From contig NZ_QGKU01000015.1 in the NCBI RefSeq assembly GCF_003172915.1, positions 62,001 through 126,000 of the forward strand: a stretch of DNA of 64,000 nucleotides, read 5' to 3'. The notes below the pieces were generated by a model. That model searched no databases. It was not told the DNA's origin and saw nothing but the letters and a program-made list of their open reading frames with translations. The translations under genes and the position numbers were made by a program. The DNA comes from Meridianimarinicoccus roseus. GTDB lineage: Bacteria > Pseudomonadota > Alphaproteobacteria > Rhodobacterales > Rhodobacteraceae. Below, piece by piece: positions 19,593 through 27,789 of the stretch. Numbering within the stretch: the stretch's first letter is position 1; every line of letters starts with the position of its first letter.

Positions 19593-21000
19593 AGAACAGT
19601 TCCGGCAGGTAGAAGACGATCTGCGGGAACAGGTACATCAACACCATTGCCACGATCACGCAGAACAGGAACGGCATGCAGCCCGCGAAGATCTGCGTCA
19701 GTTTCACCTCAGGTGGCGCGATGCCCTTCAGGTAGTAGGCCGACATCGCCATTGGCGGGGTAAGGAAGCTGGTCTGCAGGTTCAGCGCCACCAGCACGCC
19801 GAAGAACAGCGGGTCGATCTCGAAGAACACCAGCAGCGGCAGGAAGATCGGCACGAAGATGATGATGATCTCGGACCATTCCAGCGGCCAGCCCAGAAGG
19901 AAGATGATGATCTGCGCCATGATCAGGAACTGCACCGGCGTCAGGTCGAGCCCCTGCACGAATTCCGAGATCACGTGTTCGCCGCCGAGATACGAGAACA
20001 CCGCCGAGAAGGTGTACGAGCCGACGAACAGCCAGCACACCATCGCGGTCGTGCGCAGTGTCAGGTACACGCTTTCCCGCAGCCGCTGCCAGGTCATCGC
20101 GCGGTATATGAAGGCGAGCAGGATCCCTCCAAGCGCCCCGATGGAGGCGGCTTCGGTCGGGGTGGCGAGGCCGAACAGGATGGAGCCGAGCACCGCGAAG
20201 ATCAGGAAGGCCAGCGGCACGAAGGATGTGACGATCATCAGAAGCAGCTTGCCCATCGGAACGTCCGGCACCTCTTCCGCGGTGGGGCGCGGCGCGACGG
20301 AGGGCTGAAGGATCGACCGGCCCACGACATAGGTAAGGTAGAGCGCGACCAGCGTCAGGCCCGGCAGCAGCGCCCCGGCATAGAGCCGCACGATCGATAC
20401 GTTGGAAGCTGCGGCATAGACGATCAACATGATCGAGGGCGGGATCAGGATCCCCAGCGTGCCGCCCGCGCAGATGATGCCGGATGCGAAAGAGCGGTCA
20501 TAGCGCGCCTTGAGCATCGCGGGCAGGGCCAGCAGACCCATCAGCGTCACAACGGCGCCTACGATGCCGGTGGCGGTGGCGAACAGTGCGCAGGTGATCA
20601 GCGCCGCCACGCCCATCGAGCCCGGAATGTTCTTGGACGCGATGTTGAGCGTGGTGAACAGACGGTCCACGATGTTGGCACGTTCGACGATGTAACCCAT
20701 GAACAGGAACAGTGGGACGGCGGTCAGAACCTCGTTCGACATGACCGTATAGGTCTGGTTCACGAACAGGTCGAATATTCGGTTGTTGAAGAAGCCTTCT
20801 ATGTAGGTGGACGTGCTGTCCCACCAGGACGCGGTCTCGTCCAGCCGGAAGTATTCGCGCCACATGCGGCGTTCTTCGAAATAGGCGTAGTAGCCAAAGC
20901 CGATGCCCATCGCCATCAGCGTGAACGCGATGGGGAACCCTAGGAACACGAAGACGATGAACAGCCCCAGCATCATCAGGGCAATCTGGGGGTCGGTCAT
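19582..21000 (-). CDS. dctM: TRAP transporter large permease (DctM type)
   Basis: A 472-residue protein with about 12 hydrophobic segments, including GTLGILIPPSIMLIVYAAAS and ATPTEAASIGALGG, which are conserved in DctM subunits. It forms the main channel of the Na+-driven TRAP system in the inner membrane. The start at 21000 lies inside the dctQ stop region (4-base overlap), the usual arrangement in TRAP operons; the open frame extends farther but codes an Arg-rich leader. The 3' end overlaps the amidase by 11 bases, so translation of the two is likely coupled. Confidence 0.92.
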   Translation of the reverse strand: MTDPQIALMMLGLFIVFVFLGFPIAFTLMAMGIGFGYYAYFEERRMWREYFRLDETASWWDSTSTYIEGFFNNRIFDLFVNQTYTVMSNEVLTAVPLFLFMGYIVERANIVDRLFTTLNIASKNIPGSMGVAALITCALFATATGIVGAVVTLMGLLALPAMLKARYDRSFASGIICAGGTLGILIPPSIMLIVYAAASNVSIVRLYAGALLPGLTLVALYLTYVVGRSILQPSVAPRPTAEEVPDVPMGKLLLMIVTSFVPLAFLIFAVLGSILFGLATPTEAASIGALGGILLAFIYRAMTWQRLRESVYLTLRTTAMVCWLFVGSYTFSAVFSYLGGEHVISEFVQGLDLTPVQFLIMAQIIIFLLGWPLEWSEIIIIFVPIFLPLLVFFEIDPLFFGVLVALNLQTSFLTPPMAMSAYYLKGIAPPEVKLTQIFAGCMPFLFCVIVAMVLMYLFPQIVFYLPELFYGS

Positions 21001-21581
21001 GGATGCGCGTCCTTTTCGGCCTTCGCGGCCTGTTGCATGAGCAGGTCTTCGGTTTCGAACACGTCTTCCTCGGCTTCGACCCACTGGTTGGTGCGGATTG
21101 CGATCAGGCAGCGCATCACCTGCGCGATGCCCTGCACGAACAGCAGGATACCGGCGACGACGATGACGGTCTTGAACTGGTAGATCGGGATGCCGGCCGG
21201 GCTGTTGACCGAAACCTCGCCGTACTGCCAGGACCGTGCAGCGTATTTCCAGCCCGCGAAGATCAGGGCGGTCACGCCGGGAAAGAAGAACAGGATGTAA
21301 AGCACCAGGTCCACCTTGGCCTGGGTCTTCGGTTGCCAGAGCCGGTAAAGAAAGTCGCCCCGTACGTGCCCGCCGCGTGACAGCGTGTAGGCCCCGCCCA
21401 TCATGAACAGCGAACCGTACATGATGAAGGACACGTCGAGCGCCCAGGCGGTGGGGCTGTTCAGGACGTATCGGACGAACACCTCATAGCCGGTTCCGGC
21501 GGCCATGAAGATGATGAGCCAGGCGAAAGCCTTTCCGAACCACGCCGACAGGTTGTCGGCGAATCGTATGAAACCGATCAC
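20997..21581 (-). CDS. dctQ: TRAP transporter small permease (DctQ type)
   Basis: A 194-residue protein with four hydrophobic segments and the family-typical LNSPTAWALDVSFIMYGSLF stretch near residue 40, followed by a GG-VRGDF motif. It partners the large permease. A strong hairpin (21607-21631) separates it from the upstream binding-protein gene, probably lowering its expression relative to dctP. The acidic C-terminus (residues about 170-190) is cytoplasmic. Confidence 0.9.
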   Translation of the reverse strand: MIGFIRFADNLSAWFGKAFAWLIIFMAAGTGYEVFVRYVLNSPTAWALDVSFIMYGSLFMMGGAYTLSRGGHVRGDFLYRLWQPKTQAKVDLVLYILFFFPGVTALIFAGWKYAARSWQYGEVSVNSPAGIPIYQFKTVIVVAGILLFVQGIAQVMRCLIAIRTNQWVEAEEDVFETEDLLMQQAAKAEKDAHP

Positions 21582-21606
21582 GGGGATGTCTCCGCATGTA
21601 AGGGAA

Positions 21607-21631
21607 ACCCCGGCAGCAAAGCCGCCGGGGT
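21607..21631 (-). terminator. Hairpin between dctP and dctQ (partial terminator or mRNA stabiliser)
   Basis: ACCCCGGC at 21607-21614 pairs with GCCGGGGT at 21624-21631 across a 9-base loop. In the leftward transcript it is followed by UUUCCCUU. Such a hairpin after a binding-protein gene commonly keeps that product in excess of the permease subunits. Confidence 0.6.
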
Positions 21632-21658
21632 GAAAAACGCACTACGCCACGAGGCGGC

Positions 21659-22783
21659 TCAGATCTTGAGCTTGCCGGGGAAGTAGTGGTTGTACGCGAG
21701 TGCGTAGTCGGGCGAGTTCATGAGTTCGTAGTAGGCGACCTGCTCCACCCAGGCGCGCTGGCTGTCGAGGCACTTCTTCATGAACGGATCGCTTTCCAGT
21801 TCCGGGATCAGCTGGTCCCATGCCTGGATCTGACCGTCGAGGATGTCCTGCGAGGTGCGATGGACGGTGACGCCCGCCTCTTCCTGCAGCCACTTCAGGT
21901 CGGCCGAGTAGCGGCGCATCGCCTTGGCGGTGTTCGCGGTGGACACGGCTTCGACTGCGTGGATCATGATCGCCCGCAGGTCCGGTTCCAGTTCTTCCAT
22001 GAAGAAGCGCGAGAACAGGAATTCGAAGCTTTCCGACGCCTGGTGATAGGACGACAGGTAGTAGTTCTTGGCCACGTCCTGCGCACCGAAATCCTTGTCG
22101 GACGACGGGTTGTTGAACTCGAACGCGTCGATCACGCCGCGTTCCATCGCCGGGACGATCTCGCCGCCGGGCAGCTGTGCGACCGACATGCCCATCGACT
22201 GCAGAAGGTCAGCGGCAAGACCCACGGTGCGGTACTTGAAGCCGTCCAGGTCCGCGACGGTATTAACCTCGCCCTTGAACCAGCCGAACGGCTGCGCGAA
22301 CATCGGGAAGCCCAGATAGCCGTCCACGTCGAGGCCCATGATGTCCTGGGTCAGTTCGTCGTACAGCTCCTTGCCGCCGCCTTCGTAGAACCACGACAGC
22401 ATCGTGGTGGCGGACCCGCCGAAGACCGGGCCGGTGCCGAACAGCGACGCTGCCTTGTTCTTGCCGTACCAGTACACCGGCACCGAGTGGGCCGCGTCCA
22501 GAACACCGTCATTCACCGCGTCCAGCACCTGGAACGCGCCGACGACCGCGCCCGCGGGCAGCAGGTCGATGGTCAGGCGACCGCCCGACATCGCTTCAAC
22601 GCGGTCGGCATAGTCCTTGGCGAATTCCTGCCAGATGTTGGATGCCGACCACGAGGTCTGCATCTTCACGACCTGCGGCGCCTGCGCCAACACCGCCGGT
22701 GCGGCAAGCGCGCCGACGGACGCGCCGCCTGCCAGCGCGGTTTTGCGCAGGAACGAACGGCGGTTGATGGATTTTGTCGTCAT
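21659..22783 (-). CDS. dctP: TRAP solute-binding protein (DctP family, TakP-like)
   Basis: A 374-residue periplasmic binding protein. The N-terminus NRRSFLRKTALAGGASVGA is a twin-arginine type signal, cleaved near AVLAQAPQ. The segments AAHSVPVYWYGKN near residue 110 and FYEGGGKELYDEL near 139 recall the TakP subgroup, which binds 2-oxo acids and similar monocarboxylates. GEIVPAMERGVIDAFEF near 212 is a general DctP motif. GGAGGAAG lies directly upstream of the ATG at 22783. It heads the operon with dctQ, dctM, amidase, the small membrane protein and the dehydrogenase. The ligand is inferred to be a carboxylate or carboxamide; the exact compound is unknown. Confidence 0.92.
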   Translation of the reverse strand: MTTKSINRRSFLRKTALAGGASVGALAAPAVLAQAPQVVKMQTSWSASNIWQEFAKDYADRVEAMSGGRLTIDLLPAGAVVGAFQVLDAVNDGVLDAAHSVPVYWYGKNKAASLFGTGPVFGGSATTMLSWFYEGGGKELYDELTQDIMGLDVDGYLGFPMFAQPFGWFKGEVNTVADLDGFKYRTVGLAADLLQSMGMSVAQLPGGEIVPAMERGVIDAFEFNNPSSDKDFGAQDVAKNYYLSSYHQASESFEFLFSRFFMEELEPDLRAIMIHAVEAVSTANTAKAMRRYSADLKWLQEEAGVTVHRTSQDILDGQIQAWDQLIPELESDPFMKKCLDSQRAWVEQVAYYELMNSPDYALAYNHYFPGKLKI

Positions 22784-23171
22784 TGTCTTCCTCCCTGAAG
22801 CCACGCCGGGATGTTTCCCGGCACGTTGCGCGGCGGCATTCGCCGACCGCGCATCTTTTTCGAGCGCTTTCGCACCTGTGGCAATTGGTAACACAAACTA
22901 TCCAAAACACAAGATCGCGCGGGCGCATTGTATACAAAAATTTGCATACCGCACATTCGACCTGAGTTTCGGTATCCTGATGTTCCGCTTCCCCCCGGAG
23001 ACGGGCCCAGCCGGACCGTCGCGCCGTGCTCACCATACCGCGATGCCACGCTGTTGCAATTGTCAACTTTCCAAAGGCGCGCACAGGCTTGCGAGGGGGT
23101 ACTGCGGTTGAATCCTGCGCCCTTCTGTGACAGCCAGACGGCTTTTGATCCCAAACTGCGAGAGGCCCGCG
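22784..23171. other. Divergent intergenic region upstream of the TRAP operon and GNAT gene
   Basis: This 388-bp region holds no convincing gene. Its middle (about 22870-22990) is visibly AT-rich compared with the flanks and contains the perfect palindrome TTGTATACAA. Two CAATTG-containing stretches (near 22882 and 23055) may be further protein-binding sites. It should carry the promoters for both the leftward operon and the rightward acetyltransferase gene. Confidence 0.7.
22928..22937. promoter_or_regulatory. Perfect palindrome TTGTATACAA, candidate GntR-family operator
   Basis: The 10-bp palindrome lies 145 bp upstream of dctP. TNGT..ACNA palindromes, and the TTGTATAC core in particular, are typical operators of FadR-subfamily GntR regulators, which often control TRAP transporters for organic acids. 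No GntR gene is in the window, so the regulator would be encoded elsewhere. Confidence 0.45.
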
Positions 23172-23630
23172 ATGGCAGACCTGTCCGCACGACACAACAT
23201 TCCCTTCGATCTTGCGCCGCTGGCGCGGCTGCTGACCGACGACACCGATGTCGCTCTGGTCAACCCGAACGCCAAGCAGCCCTTCGACCCGCTGGAATGG
23301 CAGGAGAAGTGGCTGAACGAACCGGACGATGCGTCCTACTACCTGCTGGACGAACAGGGGCACGAGGTCGGCTTCTTCGCCCTTCGCGTCGGGATCGGGC
23401 CCGAGGTGCGGCACCTGACCTACGTGTTCGTCGCCGAAGAGGCGCGCGGCGGTGCCGGGGCGCAACTCGCGGCCGAGGTGGAGGCCGCCGCCCATGAGTT
23501 GGGCGCGCTTTCGGTCACGTTGAAGGTCGAACTGGATAATGAGGCCGCGCTGAACGCCTATCGCGCCGCCGGCTTCGAGGAACTTGCCCGGCGCGGTGGC
23601 ATGGCCACGATGCGCCGCGATCTGGACTGA
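23172..23630 (+). CDS. GNAT-family N-acetyltransferase
   Basis: A 152-residue protein with the GNAT acetyl-CoA-binding region VFVAEEARGGAGAQLAAEVE near residues 84-103 and a later DNEAALNAYRAAGFEEL stretch, both characteristic of the fold. The acceptor is unknown. The start at 23172 (MADLSARHN) is preferred over the upstream ATG at 23127, whose extension contains no conserved sequence. It lies about 105 bp upstream of lysA on the same strand. Confidence 0.85.
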   Translation: MADLSARHNIPFDLAPLARLLTDDTDVALVNPNAKQPFDPLEWQEKWLNEPDDASYYLLDEQGHEVGFFALRVGIGPEVRHLTYVFVAEEARGGAGAQLAAEVEAAAHELGALSVTLKVELDNEAALNAYRAAGFEELARRGGMATMRRDLD

Positions 23631-23735
23631 CCTGAAAGGGACCGGCCGGATCTGCCCGGTCCGCGGCGCATTGCAAACCCGCCGCGCTTTTGCCATGAGG
23701 CGCGAGGCCGCGAACGGAAGGCACGGGGGCGCAAA

Positions 23736-25019
23736 ATGGACCATTTTCTCTACAGGGACGGCGCGCTTCACGCCGAGGATGTTCCTCTCGCGGCCATCGC
23801 TGCCGAGGTGGGCACGCCATTCTACTGCTATTCCGCCGCCACGCTGCTGCGCCACTACCGCCTTTTCGACGAGGCTCTGAACGGGATGGAGCATCTTGTG
23901 TGCTTCGCCATGAAGTCGAATTCCAACCAGGCGATCATCCGTCTGCTTGCCGATGCGGGGGCGGGGATGGACGTGGTGTCTGGCGGAGAATACGCCCGCG
24001 CCCGCGCGGCCGGGGTTCCGGGGAACCGGATCGTGTTTTCCGGTGTCGGCAAGACCGCGGCCGAGATGCGCACGGCGCTGGAGGGCGGCATCCGGCAGTT
24101 CAACGTCGAAAGCGAACCCGAACTGGAACGCCTTTCGGCGGTCGCCGCCGCAATGGGATCCCGCGCGCCGATCACCCTTCGGATCAACCCGGACGTGGAT
24201 GCCAAAACCCATGCCAAGATTGCCACGGGCAAGTCCGAGAACAAGTTCGGGATTCCGATTGCGCGTGCCCGCGAGGTCTATGCGATGGCCGCGCGACTGC
24301 CGGGGATCGACGTCATCGGCATCGACGTCCATATCGGCAGCCAGTTGACCGAGCTTGCGCCCTTCGAGGTCGCCTATCGCAAGGTTGCCGACCTGACCCG
24401 CGCGCTGCGCGAGGACGGGCATGATATCCGGCGGCTCGATCTCGGGGGCGGGCTCGGGATTCCCTATACCCGATCGAACGAAGCGCCGCCGCTGCCGCGC
24501 GACTATGGCGACCTGATCCGCCGCACGGTGGGCGATCTGGGTTGCGAGGTCGAGATCGAACCGGGGCGGCTGATCTCGGGCAATGCCGGTGTGCTGGTGT
24601 CCGAGGTGATCTATCTGAAGTCCGGCGAGGGGCGTGATTTTCTGATCCTCGACGCGGCGATGAACGATCTGGTCCGCCCGTCGATGTACGATGCGTATCA
24701 CGACATTGTGCCGCTGCGCGAACCTGCGCCGGGCGCGCCGCAACAGCCTTTCGATGTGGTCGGCCCGGTTTGCGAGACCGGCGACACCTTCGCGCGCGGC
24801 CGCGAGTTGACCGCGCTCGCGGCGGGCGACCTCGTGGCGTTCCGGTCGGCAGGCGCCTACGGCGCGGTGATGGCGTCGGAATACAATTCGCGCCCGCTGG
24901 TGCCCGAAGTGCTGGTACAGGGCGACCGCTGGGCGGTGATCCGCCCGCGCCCCACTCTCGACGAGATGATCGCGCGCGACACCGTGCCGGACTGGCTGGA
25001 CGGCGCGGGCGCGGACTGA
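23736..25019 (+). CDS. lysA: Diaminopimelate decarboxylase
   Basis: A 427-residue fold-type III PLP enzyme that converts meso-diaminopimelate to L-lysine, the last step of lysine synthesis. The PLP lysine is Lys about 60 in VCFAMKSNSNQA. HIGSQL near residue 198, the glycine loop LDLGGGLGIPY near 232 and the substrate-binding EPGRLISGNAG and CETGDTFARGR complete the family signature. The downstream TIGR02302 gene follows by about 150 bp; this pairing is common in Rhodobacterales. Confidence 0.96.
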   Translation: MDHFLYRDGALHAEDVPLAAIAAEVGTPFYCYSAATLLRHYRLFDEALNGMEHLVCFAMKSNSNQAIIRLLADAGAGMDVVSGGEYARARAAGVPGNRIVFSGVGKTAAEMRTALEGGIRQFNVESEPELERLSAVAAAMGSRAPITLRINPDVDAKTHAKIATGKSENKFGIPIARAREVYAMAARLPGIDVIGIDVHIGSQLTELAPFEVAYRKVADLTRALREDGHDIRRLDLGGGLGIPYTRSNEAPPLPRDYGDLIRRTVGDLGCEVEIEPGRLISGNAGVLVSEVIYLKSGEGRDFLILDAAMNDLVRPSMYDAYHDIVPLREPAPGAPQQPFDVVGPVCETGDTFARGRELTALAAGDLVAFRSAGAYGAVMASEYNSRPLVPEVLVQGDRWAVIRPRPTLDEMIARDTVPDWLDGAGAD

Positions 25020-25166
25020 TCGCCCGCCGCTGCCTGAAACGCGGGCAGAAGACGTGGTCCGTTGGCTGGTCTTCGCGCATTGTGAACACGCACCCCTTTG
25101 ACCTGCCAGCCCGGCGCGATACCATTCCCGAGCGGTCCGTTCCGGCCGCCTTGCCCGGAGGCCCGC

Positions 25167-27755
25167 ATGGCAGACCTCTCCAGACGCCCGTTCGACCCGA
25201 TCCGCCGTGTGCGCGGACCGCTTCTGCTGACCCGCATCGGGATGGTGGCCGAACGGCTGACCCGCGCCTTCTGGCCGCTCTGGGCTGTGCTCTTGTTCGC
25301 CGCCGCCGGCGTGTTGCTGAACGTGCCTTCGATGTTGCCGCTGGAAGCGTTCTGGGCCGCCGCCCTTGCGGTGTGTGCGGCGCTTGGCTGGACTGCATGG
25401 CGCGGGTTGCGGGCGTTCCGCTGGCCGTCCCCGGACGACGCTGCGGCGCGGCTTGATGCGACGCTGGCCGGGCGTCCGCTGACCGCGCTGGCCGACAGGC
25501 AGGCGATCGGTGCCGGCGATGCCGCCTCCGAAATGGTGTGGAAAGCGCACATGCGCCGGATGATACTGCGCCTGTCCGAGGCGCGCCCGGTGCGCCCGGA
25601 CCTGCGCCTGTCGCGCTTTGACCGCTATGGTTTGCGCTATGTCGCGCTGACGCTGTTCGTGATCGGCGCCCTGTTCGGGTCGTTTCTGCGGATGGATGGC
25701 GGCACCGGCAGCCTGACGGGCGGCAGCGGAGCCGCCGTCGCGGCGGGGCCAAGCTGGGAAGGCTGGGTCCAGCCGCCCGCCTATACAGGCCAGCCGAGCC
25801 TTTACCTGAACGACCTGCCTCCCGGCCCGCTGGATGTGGCGGCGGGCAGCCACGTGGAACTGCGCCTTTACGGCGAGGTCGGGGCGCTGACAGTCGCGGA
25901 ATCCGTGTCGGGCCGCACGGGCGAGGTGGAAAGTGCCGCAGCGCCCTCGCAGGGGTTCGACATCGTGCAGGCCGGACGGCTTGAGATCATGGGTCCGGGC
26001 GGCGCGGCATGGGACATCGTGCTGACCCCCGATTCGCCACCCAGCATCGCGCCGGACGGCACGCTCAGCCGCACCGCGTCGGGCGAGATGACCCAGCCTT
26101 ACACCGCATCGGACGATTTCGGCGTGACCTCGGCCACGGCGACGATCCGGCTGGATCTGGACGCGGTTGCGCGGGTCCACGGGCTGGTGGCCGAACCCGA
26201 CCCGCGCGAGCCGATCACCGTGCAGTTGCCGCTGCCCATCACCGGCGACCGGGCCGAGTTCACCGAAGCGCTGGTGGAGGATTTTTCGAAGCACCCGTTT
26301 GCGGGCCTGCCCGTCACCGTGCTGTTCGAGGCACAGGATGCCGCCGGGCAGATCGGGCAGTCCGTGCCGCTGGAGCTTGCCGCGCTGCCGGGGCGGCGCT
26401 TCTTCGATCCGCTGGCCAAGGCGATCATCGAACAACGTCGCGATCTGCTCTGGGCGCGCGAGAACGGTCTGCGGGTCGCGCGCCTGATGCGTGCCGTGTC
26501 GTTCCGGCCGGAAGACATGTTCCGGGTGGAGGCAGATTACCTGCGCACCCGTTTCATCGCCCGCCAACTCGAGGCCGCTGGTCCGCAAGGCCCCGCCGAA
26601 TCGTCCCGTGCCGAGATCGCAGAAGCGATGTGGGAGCTGGCCCTGCGGATCGAGGAGGGCGACCTTTCCGACGCGATGGAGCGGCTGCGTCGCGCGCAGG
26701 ACCGTCTGTCAGAGGCGATGCGCGACGGGGCCAGCAACGAGGAAATCGCAGAGTTGATGCAGGAACTGCGCGAGGCGATGGCCGACGTCATGCGCCAGAT
26801 GGCCGAGCAGATGCAGAACCAGGACGGCCCGCCGCAGGACCTTGCCGACATGCAGGAGTTGTCGGGTCAGGATCTGGAGGACATGCTTCAGCAGTTGCAG
26901 GATCTGATGGAACAGGGCCGCATGGACGAGGCGCAGGCGCTGCTCGATCAGCTGGCGCAAATGATGCAGAACATGCAGATGGCGCAGGGCGGTCAGCAAG
27001 GCCAGCAAAGCCCCGGCGAGCAGGCGTTGCAGGGGCTTCAGGAAACGCTGCGCAACCAGCAGGACCTGTCGGACGATTCGTTCCAGGGAATGCAGGGGCA
27101 GGGGCAGCAGGGCCAACAAGGGCAACAGGGCCAAGGTCAGCAAGGTCAGGGCCAGCAAGGTCAGCAAGGCCAGGGACAAGGGCAGGGCGAGGGTTTCGCG
27201 CAAGGCCAAGGCCAGGGACAGGGGCTTGGTGAAGGCCAAGGCGAAGGCCAATCGCTCAGCGACAGCCTTGCCGACCGCCAGAACGCCCTGCGCAACGAGC
27301 TTGACCGTCAGCGCGACGGCTTGCCGGGTCTGGGCCAGGGCGCCGAGGATGCGCGCCGATCGCTCGACGAGGCCGGGCGCGCCATGGACAACGCCGAACA
27401 AGCGCTGCGCAACGACGATCTTGCCGGTGCGATGGACAGCCAGGCCGAGGCGATGGACCGCCTGCGCGACGGCATCCAGAGCCTTGGCGAAGAACTTGCC
27501 CAGAACCAGCAGCAGCAAGGGCAGGGCCAACAGGGTCAAGCCGCCGGGCAAGCCGGGCAGAATGGTCAGCAGGATCCGCTGGGCCGCGATGCGGGGGGTC
27601 AGGGGCGGCTCGGAACGCGGGACAACATGCTTCAGAACGAAGACGTGTACCGCCGCGCGCGCGATCTGCTGGAAGAATTGCGCCGCCGGTCGGGTGATCA
27701 GACCCGGCCGGAGGAAGAACTGGATTACTTGCGCCGTCTGCTCGACCGGTTCTGA
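25167..27755 (+). CDS. TIGR02302/DUF4175-type membrane protein with Q/G-rich tract
   Basis: An 862-residue protein. Hydrophobic helices occupy residues about 32-75 and 155-172, followed by a large periplasmic part. From about residue 480 to 630 it is helical and rich in Met, Gln and Glu. A Gln/Gly low-complexity tract (about 643-695) follows, then another helical stretch and a second Q-rich tract near 780. It matches the layout of alphaproteobacterial TIGR02302 proteins, whose function is unknown. The start at 25167 has GGAG a few bases upstream and replaces the open frame from 25098. Its position after lysA is conserved in relatives. A structural role in the envelope is possible but unproved. 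Confidence 0.85.
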   Translation: MADLSRRPFDPIRRVRGPLLLTRIGMVAERLTRAFWPLWAVLLFAAAGVLLNVPSMLPLEAFWAAALAVCAALGWTAWRGLRAFRWPSPDDAAARLDATLAGRPLTALADRQAIGAGDAASEMVWKAHMRRMILRLSEARPVRPDLRLSRFDRYGLRYVALTLFVIGALFGSFLRMDGGTGSLTGGSGAAVAAGPSWEGWVQPPAYTGQPSLYLNDLPPGPLDVAAGSHVELRLYGEVGALTVAESVSGRTGEVESAAAPSQGFDIVQAGRLEIMGPGGAAWDIVLTPDSPPSIAPDGTLSRTASGEMTQPYTASDDFGVTSATATIRLDLDAVARVHGLVAEPDPREPITVQLPLPITGDRAEFTEALVEDFSKHPFAGLPVTVLFEAQDAAGQIGQSVPLELAALPGRRFFDPLAKAIIEQRRDLLWARENGLRVARLMRAVSFRPEDMFRVEADYLRTRFIARQLEAAGPQGPAESSRAEIAEAMWELALRIEEGDLSDAMERLRRAQDRLSEAMRDGASNEEIAELMQELREAMADVMRQMAEQMQNQDGPPQDLADMQELSGQDLEDMLQQLQDLMEQGRMDEAQALLDQLAQMMQNMQMAQGGQQGQQSPGEQALQGLQETLRNQQDLSDDSFQGMQGQGQQGQQGQQGQGQQGQGQQGQQGQGQGQGEGFAQGQGQGQGLGEGQGEGQSLSDSLADRQNALRNELDRQRDGLPGLGQGAEDARRSLDEAGRAMDNAEQALRNDDLAGAMDSQAEAMDRLRDGIQSLGEELAQNQQQQGQGQQGQAAGQAGQNGQQDPLGRDAGGQGRLGTRDNMLQNEDVYRRARDLLEELRRRSGDQTRPEEELDYLRRLLDRF
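27093..27250 (+). repeat. Degenerate CAG/GGN tandem tract coding Gln-Gly repeats
   Basis: The tract is an imperfect tandem array of 6- and 9-base units such as CAGGGGCAG and CAAGGCCAG, encoding GQQGQ-type repeats. Synonymous variation between units suggests old repeats kept by selection on the protein rather than fresh slippage. A shorter related tract lies at about 27510-27575. Confidence 0.85.
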
Positions 27756-27789
27756 GCTTTCGGTGCCGCGCACTCGGCGTCGGCGCGCC

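Noticed and set aside
22596-26588. A minus-strand frame of about 1330 codons across the dctP 5' end, GNAT, lysA and the TIGR02302 gene
   Set aside because: It runs antisense to four well-supported genes or promoters and codes a compositionally odd product; it is a GC-driven shadow.
27093-27575. CRISPR-like regularity in the Q/G-rich tract
   Set aside because: The units are codon-based and in frame inside a long gene, without spacers.
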